Shown: one piece after another, positions 46,695-57,735 of the stretch | Numbering within the stretch: position 1 is the first letter of the stretch | How the letters are laid out: each line of letters starts with the position of its first letter | From: Lotus japonicus | Lineage: Eukaryota > Streptophyta > Magnoliopsida > Fabales > Fabaceae | Assembly: GCF_012489685.1 (NCBI RefSeq) | Contig: NC_080045.1 | Location: forward strand, 53,457,815-53,521,814 | DNA: 64,000 nucleotides | Direction: 5' to 3' | Notes under the pieces: generated by a model | Databases searched by the model: none | What the model saw: only the letters and a program-made list of their open reading frames with translations | What the model was told of the DNA's origin: nothing | Position numbers and translations under genes: made by a program

Positions 46695-48425
46695 AGAATA
46701 ACAAACAACACACCAGACGGTGCTCCTTCCCTAGTATTTCCAGAACCCCTTCCTCCATACTGAGCCAGATGCTGTTGCAAGTTCCTTGCAAGCTGAACAA
46801 TTTCCCCACAACACCGTCAGGCAGAGAAATTACCCCAAGCTTTTCAAGGGTAACCTTACTAACTCATTTCTTTCACTGTTGCGTTCATATCTTGTGTGTC
46901 CATGATCTGATTGTGGACTCTTGCTTAGATCTGGTGGTGGCCACTTCCTCTTCTCTCTTGTATTTTAATTGTGTATAAAGACTGGATTTTGTTGTATTTT
47001 ATTGTGTCTTAATTTAATGGATTTTGTTGTATTTTATTGTGTCTTATTTTAATGGATTTTGTTGTATTCTTGCCTGCATTTTTGGAATACATTGACCACT
47101 TTTAAAGTTTAAAGAACTAAGATTCATTTAAGCTTTTCTTAAAATGAAGTTTGTTTTAATTGAGTGGTGGCACGAATAAAAGTTGTTGTTGGGATGTGCA
47201 TCAAAGCAATTTCCAAATCTGGTATGGTTTGCAAAGATAACTTCATTGTTTTTAATTAGTTGAATGCTTTCAGAAAATAAGTGTCTCAAGTTCAATTGAG
47301 AAAGAGACAACAAAGAGGAACTGACACATAACGTTTAATCTTATTGATGAACTGATTTATCTGATTAAGTTGTGTTGCATTTGTATTCTGATTTCAACAC
47401 ATCTTGTTAAGCTACCATACACAGTTCTGGAGTTATGCACCTTGCTTTCTTATTTGATCTTTATCTGTCTCATTAAAATAACAAGAGGACTGCTCTCAGT
47501 GATTGCCAATCTAATTTATCTAATCAAAGTTGACCTTAGTTTCTCTATCTTATGATCTTATCTAAGATAGTTCTTAATATACACTTTAGTGTTAGCAACG
47601 CTGATAGGTGATGCCACTATAGACAGGAAAAATTCGGTTTTGAAAATCTATATGCAGAGTTGCAGACTACAATTGTATTTTGACTTTTTGGTATTAAAGT
47701 TTTTAAACCTACTCAGTGTTTAGTGCTAATCTTTATCTTCTACATAATGCCTTTTATCCATGAAATTAATTTGAGTTTTGTGACCATTGATATGTACTCA
47801 TACTGGAGCATGCTAGTTGTTTGATGAGGTTGAGTGAACACAAATTCATTTTCCTTTACATTTTCACTGTAACTTTCATGCACACCAACTACATGATTAC
47901 CAGTTTTGCTAATTAGTATGATCACGTGGCATTGGGTAGTGGCTACTTATGGAATTAGCTACTTTTTCTGTGATTACCAATTGCTTGCTGCTGTGGTGTA
48001 TAGATTGCCTGAACTAATCTAATTTCTTCATTAATCACTTAAATGGTATCAGATTTTCATCTCCCTTTTCATCTCATTGCTAGTGACTTGAATTTCATTG
48101 CGAGTCACCTCTAATTGTGCCTTTACTGAACAATGTCTTTAGGCTTGTGTTGCTACTCAGAAATTGTGGGTCACGTTATTACTTTAAAAGCTTACTATTG
48201 CTTAAGAATTTTAGTTCTTTTCAAATGCCAAGTTGTAGATTTCGACCACTATCAATATATGGTCATGTGGGCATCTTTACGTCAACTTGCACACCTCTTA
48301 CTTTTGCACTTTCAATGTTTTATTTTGCCTATGGTCATAGATAGTGGTACTGTGTTTAGATTGTACACTATCATAAAGGCATTCAAACACAAACTTATTT
48401 AACCCTAACAGCCACCAAAAAAAAA
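46695..48425. repeat. intergenic DNA with a 35-bp tandem repeat
   Basis: A 35-bp unit (TGGATTTTGTTGTATTTTAT…) is repeated 2.5 times at 46983-47070, downstream of the PPR gene and possibly within its 3' UTR. No other gene was seen to 48425. Confidence 0.6.
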
Positions 48426-49748
48426 TTTAACCTACACCACAAAAAAGTGGTGTAAACTTAGATCAACCCCTTTTGACCTACAATAACAGAATTTAAAAAA
48501 AAATCAAAAAACATATTTTTACTTTTATTAATCTTTAATTAATTATTCGGTTAATTGAATTAGCTTCTAACTTAAATGGTCAAATACAATAAAAAACTAA
48601 AAAAATACAAGAACGGGGGAGGATGAGAGAACCTTCCAACCCAAGGAAGGTTCACGAACAACCTGGAAGAAGGAAAAAAAAGAGAGGATGAAGGAGATAA
48701 TTGCACCCAGATTCTCTCTTATCATTTAATTATGTGTGCATCCTCTCTTATCCCCCAAGCTCTATATCGCAACCTTCTTCTATTTCTCAGATCTGGAAAT
48801 CAACCTCCATAATCCTCACAAGCAGATCCGAAGCAATGAGAAAGGGAGGCTCTAGAGCCCGGAGCCATAAACGACGGAACCCAAACCATCGAATCGGAGA
48901 AGTAGAGGCAGAATATCACGTGCTTGTGAGAGAATAATTAGTGAATAATGTTTTAGGGTGAGCGAGATGGAGGAGACGTTGGAAGCTCCGCCATCGGATC
49001 CCATCCCATGCCTTTCGAAGCTTTCCCCTTTTCTTTTTCAGAGAAAATGTCTTGATGAGAGAAGTCTTCAACACACACAGACACATATCTGGAAAAAAAA
49101 AACCTTTTTTTTATCAGAACACACAAAGAAAGAACCACCCATCACCCCCGCGACCTGCATATCTGTTGGAGGGCTCGAGCTGGATTGAGAGGGAAAGGGA
49201 AGAGGAGCAGCGTCCACCGATCTCCACCGAGAGGAAATTGAAAGGAGAAGAAGAGGCAAACCTAGCCGCCACCATCTTCAATCCCCGATCTCCGGCGAAC
49301 CACTCACCATTTGGAGAAACGAACACCACCACTACACTCCCCTCACCGTCCGCAACAAAACCCCTCAAGAAATTTTCCATTCCGCCGGCGAGCCTTCGAC
49401 CTGCAACTCTATTGGCCACGAAACCACCACCATCGTGCTCTAAACGAAGAGAGGAACAAGACCCTCTACTCCTTTTCTTCTCCGGCGAAAATCGCCGCCA
49501 CGAGCCGCCGTGCTCCGCCATCTTCTTTGGCCAACCTCGCCGGAAAAATCTTCAGAACTTGTTTTAAAGATTTATGGGTTGGGTTTGTTGTTTTTAGGGT
49601 GAAGGGTTTAATTTAGGGCTTACAAAATTAATTATAATTAATTTTTGTGATTAATAAATATGTATTTTTTTAAAATAAAAAAAAAACCGGGAAAACCTGC
49701 AATAGCAGGTCAAAAGGGGGACACCACAAAAAACTGGTCCAGGTTAAA
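48426..49748. mobile_element. TIR-flanked non-autonomous DNA transposon candidate (Pack-type)
   Basis: Both ends share, in inverted orientation, TTTAACCT, then a GTGGTGT block, then CCCCTTTTGACCT, then AT-rich sequence with …CAG (48426-48492 and 49682-49748). The match is imperfect, with a 13-bp insertion in the left arm. The interior (about 48700-49620) is clearly more GC-rich than its surroundings and reads like leader or exon DNA with CCGGCGA, CTCCGG and TCTCCACC motifs. No transposase domain is seen and I found no 9-bp target duplication. Open frames of up to 171 codons run on both strands without a recognisable domain. Confidence 0.5.
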
Positions 49749-50410
49749 CGCCTCCGATTCAAAGGAAGGAAACTTTGCACTAGAACTTAAATCATGGATA
49801 TATACAGAAGGACAAATGAGGAAAAAAAGATATTTTGAAGCTTCTGGAATACCTTTTTGTGCGCAACAAGCAAGTAGTTCTGCTCCTTAATAGTAGGAAT
49901 GGTGGTTTCTCCACTTATGACCAATTGATACAAGGAAGATCGAGGAATTCTTCTAGGTTGATTATGAGAGATAGGGCACAACACAACATGATCTATAAGT
50001 GGCTTGTATGAATTTGATCTCCCCCGAGGGGGGGGGGGGGGGAGGAAGAGAGTGTGTGTTGTTTGTACACAACACATAATTAAACAATCAATACAACATA
50101 CAAATTTTTCGTATTTTCTCAGCTTTACTTACTTTTCAGCCTTTATCTTTCCATCACTTTATTTATTTAAGCTTTATCTTTAATTTCAACGTTTACTTTC
50201 AAATGTTTACTTCTCTATTTTAGTCGTTACTTTAGTTCTCATACAACTACTTGACCTTTACTTTCTCAATAGCAATCATTAAGAGTTTTTTAGAGTATCT
50301 TAGAAACCTACTTTCCTTTGTTAAAAAGAAACACCTACCTTCCTTGAAGGAAAAAAAATCTTCCACGAATGATTGCTTGATAGGAAATTGTCACGTTTGT
50401 TTTTCATTTA
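49749..50410. other. no gene seen; 15-base G tract
   Basis: A 76-codon frame at 49660-49890 has no domain. A G homopolymer of 15 lies at 50028-50042. Nothing else is recognisable. Confidence 0.5.
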
Positions 50411-50916
50411 ACTAGATATTATACCCCTGCGTTGCACGAGTTTATTTACAATATTTTTAATATTATATAATATTATTATAGTTTAAAAAATAAATATACT
50501 CTAAAATAGATTATAATTATATGATGTAAAAAAATAAAACATAATTGTGCTAAGACATCTATCTATATATATATTAGAAAAGAACAACTTCTAGCATGAC
50601 GTGTCGCTCCCACATGCCAAGTTAGTGACGTGTCGCTCCCAGATTAATTCTCATAAAAATTATTCCACGTGTCAATTTGTTAGAGGATATAATTTTCAAT
50701 TGATATATATTTTAATTTTATATATTCTAACCTAATTAATTGATATTATTTTAGAAGATATAATTTTCAATTGATATATGTTTTAATTTTACATATTCTA
50801 AAATAATTGATTGATATTATTTTAAAAGATAAGATTTGGTCTTTTAATGATTTTATGAGTTTTTTATTGTGATTTGCTAGATTTTGGTAGTTTTTATCTA
50901 TCTTTATTTAGCACCT

Positions 50917-51000
50917 TTTTAAAGTTTAGATTTGATTAGGATTTAGGTTGTTTATTTCTTGATTTTATCTTAATTTATCTTATTATTTATTTAATGTTAA
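50917..51000. repeat. 80-90-bp direct repeat (further copies at 55501 and 55591)
   Basis: The block TTTAGATTTGATTAGGATTT followed by …TTTATTTCTTGATTTTATC occurs three times in the same orientation, at 50917-51000, 55501-55580 and 55591-55684. The copies lie on both sides of the solo LTR, so they belong to the host DNA or element into which the LTR inserted. Confidence 0.65.
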
Positions 51001-52824
51001 TTCTAAGAAAAGTGAGTTGATTTGGTGCTGAGGGTCCACAAAGCTACCATGGACACGCAGAGATTTGATAGCTGTTATTTCTACCTCTGTCACATGTCGC
51101 GATCACGACAGAGGTATGCCGTAAGATGATGTTACGTGAAGAAGAGTTTATCATGTTGTGATTGATGGTTTGTGCTATTTCAGTTTATCCTTTGTTCGTA
51201 ATTCAATCCTGGATTCTTAAATTTCACATATTTTGTGTGTTTTGATCCAAAAGTTTACAAATTTTTGCATAGACCCTTTAACGAATCATTGTTGAAGACG
51301 TTATGTTTTTTTTATTGTTCTACTTCCGCTTTTGTATTTTTTTAAACCGGATTTTAGTATAGTTTGTAGAAATCCATGCGTTTGAAGCCATTCTAAACCA
51401 GATTTTGGTATAATTTATAGAAATTTACGAAACTTAGGATAGCCCGAATTTATATTCATTTCTCAAATTTTGCACGTTTTTATTCATCATGTTTGAGCTG
51501 TGTGTATAAGCATACTATTTGCACTGTATGTGAATGATGCACAACTTACTAAATTTTTTTTTAATGATGCACAGGTCAGTCAAATTGATGAAAGCATATG
51601 AAGAGCTCACATTTAATCTTCATGAGTATGGTTAGCTCATTCTTAAGGTTGGTTCATGTTTTCCTCAAACTCATTAGTTTTGCATATACTCATGTTTTAG
51701 TATGTCAATTGGGTGACTTATCTTACTTTACTCTATATATTTTCTTAAGTTCAATTTAAATTGATTGTTAGTATAAGTTTATTGCTGAAGTAACCACAAT
51801 TATTTTGGGTGAGAGAATTATTTTGTTTTTTTCTTACATATATAGATAATTTGCTGGGGTGCGCACATATGGGGCAATACATCATTTTTTGTTTCTCTTG
51901 ACTGAAATGTTCCTTTGATTTTTTGTTTCACAAGGGCTCCACCCCAAGATTCACAAATACACTAAATACAATTCTTTCACCACAGTCCTTTCAAATTGGT
52001 GAAAGAGGGTATTTTGTTCTTCAAGACTTCATTTTGGGTTTCTGTTTCAATCTTCTTCATGAATTGATTTTGTTCTTCAACTAATTGTAAGATGTCATAT
52101 GTAACACCCCGGTTTCACAACTGAGGAGTCACATTAGTAACCTAACAAAGTCTAAGGACTATTCTGCAATCCCTAAAAAAAATCCAAGGGTAATTTTTTT
52201 CTGAAAAACAACTAAACACTTCGGCTAAAAGGTGGGAACATGTCATAACTTTATTTAAATAACCTGTTTCCCGATATATGATAATAATAGCTTACAACAC
52301 CAAGTAAGGTTCAGAATAAACATGCGCACTTTAACAGTGGCGGAAACAAGGCTTTAATAACAGAGTTCTCCTAAAGAAAGGGAGGCTCAAACATAAATCA
52401 CAAGAAGAGAAGCAAAGCTGCTTCTCGCACCTCTACCCCACTGCTTACGACTCGATCTCCAACTCGAACAGCTAAGCCTCGGCGGAAGGATCTCCATCGC
52501 CTAATAGCGTTAAGCGCCCAAACAACAAGTAGCAAATAGAAAGGGTTAACTCCATGCAATTACCATGTATAAAAGAGAAAATCATGCTATTCAAATTTAA
52601 TGACCTAGCATGGTAAATGAACTAGCAATTTAACTCAAATTAGGTGACAACTCATCCTATCGAATCATGAAATCAAATCACATATTTAACAGAATTAGAC
52701 ATATCAGCATATCAGTAAATTCAACGATATGATTTTAGAACAGATACCAACAAAACTTAACAACATAAACTAACTCATGAATCAATAACTTAACAGCATA
52801 GATTAATTCAGATAACATTATCTT

Positions 52825-53010
52825 CAGCAATATAACATCAAATCAGATATCAACAATCTTCAACAATATAACAACAAATCCAGATATCAATAATCCGCAA
52901 TAATGTAAATCAAACTAGATATCAACAACCTCAACAATATGGCATCAAATCAGATATCGACATCCTCAGCAATACAACATCAAATCAGATAGCAATAACC
53001 AACAATATGA
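52825..53010. repeat. tandem repeat in the solo LTR, ~38-bp unit
   Basis: About five imperfect copies of a unit built on CAATATAACATCAAATCAGA plus TATCAACAA. It is AT-rich and diverged. Confidence 0.6.
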
Positions 53011-53017
53011 GTCAATC

Positions 53018-53290
53018 AATAACGTCTCAAAAGACGGGACGATGATAGGACCACACCTCCTCATCGCCACTTATAACGTCTCACAAGACGGGACAATGAT
53101 AGGACCACACCTCCTCATCGCCACTTAACGTCACAATGGACGAGACAATCATAGGACCACACATCTTGATCGCCACTTAGCGTCTCACAAGACGGGACAA
53201 TGATAGGACCACACCTCCTCATCGCCTCTTATAACGTCTCACAAGACGGGACAATGATAGGACCACACCTCCTCATCGCCACTTAATAAC
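53018..53290. repeat. tandem repeat in the solo LTR, 51-54-bp unit
   Basis: Five copies of AACGTCTCACAAGACGGGAC followed by AATGATAGGACCACACCTCC and TCATCGCCACTT. One copy (about 53127-53178) is more diverged. Each unit holds the short palindrome-like GTCTCACAAGACGGGAC. Confidence 0.85.
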
Positions 53291-55762
53291 GCCACGAAGG
53301 CCACACAGTACAATCCAACAACGCATATGCACAAATATATATCAACAATTTCAAATCCAATAATCAAGACAGAGTAACCCTATGTTACTCTTAATATCAA
53401 CAAGCATACGTCAACTCAACTCAATGACAGAAACCAGTAAACGGCCGAAGCCTCTCAGAAAACGGAGACACACGTCTCAATAAGTTTACTCGGCCGAAGC
53501 CTTCAGAAAACATTTGGCACAAGCCTCAGAAACAGTCAACATAAGCAAGCATAATAATCATAATCCAATGCCAATCAATTTAAACACCTTCATCTCAAAC
53601 GCATGCAGTGCGATAAAAACAGGCAAGACTCAAAGACACTCTAAAACCGAGTTACCCTTACCTTCGTGAGTAGAAGTTGGGCATGGAAGTTGTGAACCTA
53701 GAACAAGGAAACACAATCATCAACACAAGCCCTACTAGAAGTAACACTATCTACTAACGCTAATCGAAACCGGAAAGAAAGCTTTTAAAGCTTCAGAGTT
53801 CCTATTTAAGCACAAATTGACAACGGAGACTTCGTTCACTAAAACGAGCATAACTCGAGCTACAAAACTCGGAATGACACGAAACCGGCGCCAAAATTTC
53901 GACAATTGAAAGAGCTACGCAATGGCTCAGGTCATAGAGACCCAAAAATTATTTTTGGACACGGTATCCTAAGCAATAGGTTTCGGCCACTATGTAAAAT
54001 AGGGTTTCCGAACTTTTTCTTCGATCTAAATCGATTCCTAGGTATTCTTAGGCGATATCTAGGCCAGGGAAACTCTCAGAAAAATTATCGGATCGAAAAC
54101 TGTCGCAGGGGTATTTTGGTCAATATTTTTAGCTCGGAAACTCAAACTCCGAATTTTGAAAAACAAATTAGATGAGGTCGATACCAACGACGATTATGAC
54201 AACTAATCCTACTAACGCTAAGCTAAGTCGTGAGTTTTCAGCTTAAAGGTTGTGACTTTGTCCCAAAATGGGTTTTTCCTATAGAAATGAATTCCGGCAG
54301 CATTTCGGCGACATTCTGCAAAATGTAATCCGCTAGAAGTACTCTTGGGTACGTAGGGAATATGTTTAGACACTAAAATCAAGCTATTTGGACAGTTTTA
54401 CAAAAAGCTCAAAACTTGGAGCACAGAAAGACATAACAAAAAGCGACGAAATTTAAGATCAGAAGAAAGAAATAACATCAGTACCTTGAGGCCTACGCGT
54501 AGCAACGAACAGAACGACGATCGGTCAAGAACCGGAAAAAATCAAATCTCCTCCTTTTCCTCCAAGAAGCTCACGGCCGTGTGTGTGTTGTGTGATTTTT
54601 TTTTTTATTTTTTTCATTTTTTGAAGTCCTATTTATAGGAAATTGAAAACGTGAGAAAATGATTATTTCGAGATTCCGATTTTTCCTACTGATTCCAACG
54701 TATTTTAGACACGATATTCTTCCCGCTGAATCTTCTAATTCTTCAAAGAAATATCAGTATGATTTTTGGTTTTCGAGGCTTGTTTTTTAATGTTTACCGG
54801 CTTAAAATGCACTTTATGCACTTTATGATTTTGACCTCGGATGCAGAAACTTCCTTCTGAAGAAAGATTTGGAACGTCGATTAGAGTGGGCGCACGCGTG
54901 TGAAATCTTCGTTTGAAGCTCCGAATAGAAAAAGTCTTCATCGTAGGTTAATTTAATAGCTCTAGAAAAACCAGGGATTCAGTTTCGGCAAACCTCCCGG
55001 TATCGGAAATGAGTGTTCGTAAATTCCAGGGTTTCGTATCGAAACGCTTGTCATGGAAGGATTTAGAGAAGTTCTAACATTTCTCTGAAGATTTTTGGAA
55101 TTAGTTTCCATCGTGTCTTTAAGTGCGAATTAGTCGTTTACTAACGTTTTCGTCCTAGGTTTAAGCGAATATTAATCGTGCTATAACTTTTATCGACCTT
55201 AATACAATCCTTAGCCTTTTCCTGAACTTTCTTCTTCATAATATAAATCCAAACATTAAACGAAAGTCAGGTTCCCCTCACGCTGACACAAAATCCTATG
55301 CGTGAGTTGGAAATTAATTATTTATTTAATTCTAAAATCCAGGGTCTTACATCATATGCTTTAAGAATTCCTGCTTTTATCTTCTTAATCAAAAGCAAAA
55401 GGATTGAGGAAAAGAAAATCTTCTAGGGTGCAGAATATTCACTAATTGGAAAAAAAAATAACACGTGTCATTCTCAGATTAATTCTCATAAAAAAATACA
55501 TTTTAAAATTTTAGATTTGATTAGGATTTATGTTGTTTATTTCTTGATTTTATCTTAATTTATTTTTGATTTATTTTTAGAGTAAAAAAATACATTTTTA
55601 AATTTTAGATTTGATTAGGATTTAGGTGGTTTATTTCTTGATTTTATCTTAATTTATTTATTATTTATTTTTAGAGTGTTAATTAATATATCCCAAACTT
55701 TTTTTTTTAAAAAGAGTAAGTTTGAAAGCTATAGCTTAAGTTAATTTGTTAATATATTCCCA

Positions 55763-55835
<73 letters not shown>
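55763..55835. repeat. (AAT)n microsatellite, about 24 units
   Basis: Uninterrupted AAT/TAA repeats directly next to the hAT-like element. Confidence 0.95.
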
Positions 55836-55836
<1 letters not shown>

Positions 55837-56186
55837 TAACATGTGTGTGCGGATATGGGCCGGTTGGGTACTATAGTACCCATACCCGCACCCATACCCT
55901 CTATTTTTTGCGGGTAATTATCTATACTCAACCTCATACCCATTTAGCGGTTTTTTACCCTACCCATAGTGGATATTTTTTGCGGGTACCCTATGATTTT
56001 GAGACCCATTGTCATCCATAGATTTAGATTTTGGCAAAGATGGATAGCTTCCTATAATGACATTGAATTGTCTAAAGGTGGAGAGCTTCGAGTTGTTACC
56101 CACGTGAATATGGAGACGGGTACATGTAATTTTAAAAAACGCGGGTATGGAGATGGTACTATAGTACCTACCCATTGTCATCCCTA
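55833..56186. mobile_element. hAT-like MITE
   Basis: The right end, read on the minus strand, is TAGGGATGACAATGGG followed by TAGGTACTATAGTACC. The left end (TAATGATAACATGTGTGTGCGG) is a decayed match, followed by GGGTACTATAGTACCC. The interior has many CCCATACCC/GCGGGTA motifs in both orientations, typical of this MITE type. The 8-bp target duplication is not recognisable. Confidence 0.55.
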
Positions 56187-56530
56187 CTTAGTTGGAATAA
56201 ACACAATAATGTTATACTTTATGATCGATATATCTTACACAATCCTGATTTGTGCTACTATCACATTAATTCTTTTTAAGATTAATATGTTGATAATTCC
56301 TTATATCTATGATTTGTGTTATCGTCTTCATATTTACAAAGAATGTGAAACGAGTTCCTCTTGGTCTCAATCGGGCTTAGAAGAGAAGTCTTTATGTCCA
56401 CTTTACTCATCAATTCTGACTTTTCTATTTCATTCGTTGTTTAATATATTTTTAATAATCAAAGTATTAATTAATGTATCAAATACAATAGACATATTTC
56501 TCGTGCAACGCGCGGGTAAAAAACACTAGT

Positions 56531-57255
56531 TTCAATAAATAGCATTAGTGTTCTTTTTGTGAAATAAGTAATATTACTGGAATATAATAACTAAAATTCA
56601 AGTAATTTTAATGTAAAAAAAAATTCAAGTAATTTTAAATTTTTAATAATATAATAAATCATGATCATTAAGTTTTTTTCTTTTCTGAAAGAGATAAATC
56701 ATTAAGCTAATTTAAAATATTTATGATTAAGCCATAATTTTTTAGTATCATTAAATTAGTTGTAATAACATTTTAATTTTTAACCGGAAAACCATTTGTT
56801 TGGAGAGAGAATTATGGTTTAATGCATTTAATTCAAAAACTCAAGTCTCATTTATATATATTATATATATAGATATAAAGACAGAAATATTTTTATTTTA
56901 AAACATTTTATCTAAATAATTTATTAATAAATATTATTTATTATTAATTTAAATTTTAATATTTTTCAAATGCACAACTCAAGTCAATTTTAAGTTTATG
57001 AATGTTGTTATTTAATGTAAGTAGTTGAATAGTTTTTTATAACACAATTTTTTTCAGTTTTTAATTTTTTTAATAATTTTTTTATTATTTCTTAATGTGT
57101 TTAATATAAAGGTATGAAAGTTTTATGGTCTATTGCATTTAATGAAAAAAAACTCATGCATCCTTTATTTATATATATATATATATATATTGACTCATGA
57201 TAACAACAACAGTAGACGTTTGATATCATATGATATATGATATATTATTATATCA
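56531..57255. other. very AT-rich, no gene
   Basis: Two similar stretches (about 56810-56880 and 57115-57190) share TGCATTTAAT…AAACTCA followed by a TA-rich run. They may be two minus-strand Helitron 5' ends or simple repeats. Confidence 0.4.
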
Positions 57256-57539
57256 ATTAGGGGTGTACACGGGTTAAGTTAGATCGATTTTGGTCTAGTT
57301 AAAACTTGAACCGATCAAAACTGTTTGAGTTGGGTTGAATTTCATAATTTTTTCCTTCAAACCCGACTTGATCCAACATGACGATGTTCGGGTTGGGTTG
57401 GTCGAGTTTATTGGATTGCTATATTACGATAATGGTTTTTTTAATATTGTAATTTTCTTAGAGAAATATGGATAAAAAAAATTAGAGAAGCATGGTTGTT
57501 TTTTACCGCATGGCAGTGATGTGACGAGCTGGGTGAGAG

Positions 57540-57735
57540 TGTTGAGAATTCAAGTGTAGTGTTGGAGTTCGACATTTGTTAAGTATGAGTGAGAGGAAAA
57601 CTGTATAAGAGATGTGACCCATAAACCTGATACCTTAAGATTTTGAGTTAAGATGTGATGTCGATATCTCTTGGGTGTCGTGCTCCTCGGGTCATGGGCT
57701 CTCCTATATCTCCCAACAAGTGGTATCAGAGCCGA
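57540..57735 (+). mobile_element. LTR plus tRNA-Met primer-binding site (TRIM or truncated copia)
   Basis: A 179-bp LTR-like unit (57540-57718, TGTTGAGAATTC…CCCAACA) is followed two bases later by TGGTATCAGAGC (57721-57732), complementary to initiator tRNA-Met. The LTR carries the familiar GTGATGTC…CATGGGCTCTC pattern of plant elements. No second LTR was found downstream, so it is truncated or a TRIM remnant. Confidence 0.65.

Larger units (their letters stand above)
52100..55351. mobile_element. solo LTR, 3252 bp
   Basis: It begins TGTAACACCCCGG and ends GGGTCTTACA, and is flanked by the 5-bp duplication TCATA (52095-52099 and 55352-55356). No gag-pol coding is present between these ends, so this is a solo LTR left by recombination. 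The great length and TGTAACACCCC start suit long-LTR plant Ty3/gypsy families (Tekay- or Ogre-like); the exact lineage is inference. Open frames inside (such as 53906-54175) are not supported. Confidence 0.75.
50411..56530. mobile_element. cluster bounded by inverted Helitron-like 3' ends
   Basis: 50411-50440 and 56500-56530 are inverted copies of about 30 bp (ACTAG…TTGCACGAG, about six differences). The right end has the layout of a plant Helitron terminus: a hairpin CTCGTGC-AAC-GCGCGGG, about 11 bp of spacer, then CTAGT. The left end reads the same on the minus strand. A candidate Helitron 5' end (TCTATCTATATATATATTAG at 50559) pairs with the right end. Two minus-strand 5'-like ends lie near 56873 and 57190. 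No Rep/helicase is visible, so the elements would be non-autonomous. A TIR transposon is an alternative, but no target duplication is seen. Confidence 0.45.

Noticed and set aside
49052..49567. 171-codon plus frame and 135-codon minus frame as genes
   Set aside because: Both strands are open because the DNA is GC-rich; no domain is recognised and the region looks like transposon cargo.
53906..54175. 89-codon frame in the solo LTR
   Set aside because: It lies fully within an LTR and no retroelement protein motif is present.
55969..56529. 186-codon frame next to the hAT-like MITE
   Set aside because: It begins inside the MITE and ends in the Helitron-like terminus; hydrophobic AT-rich translation with no domain.
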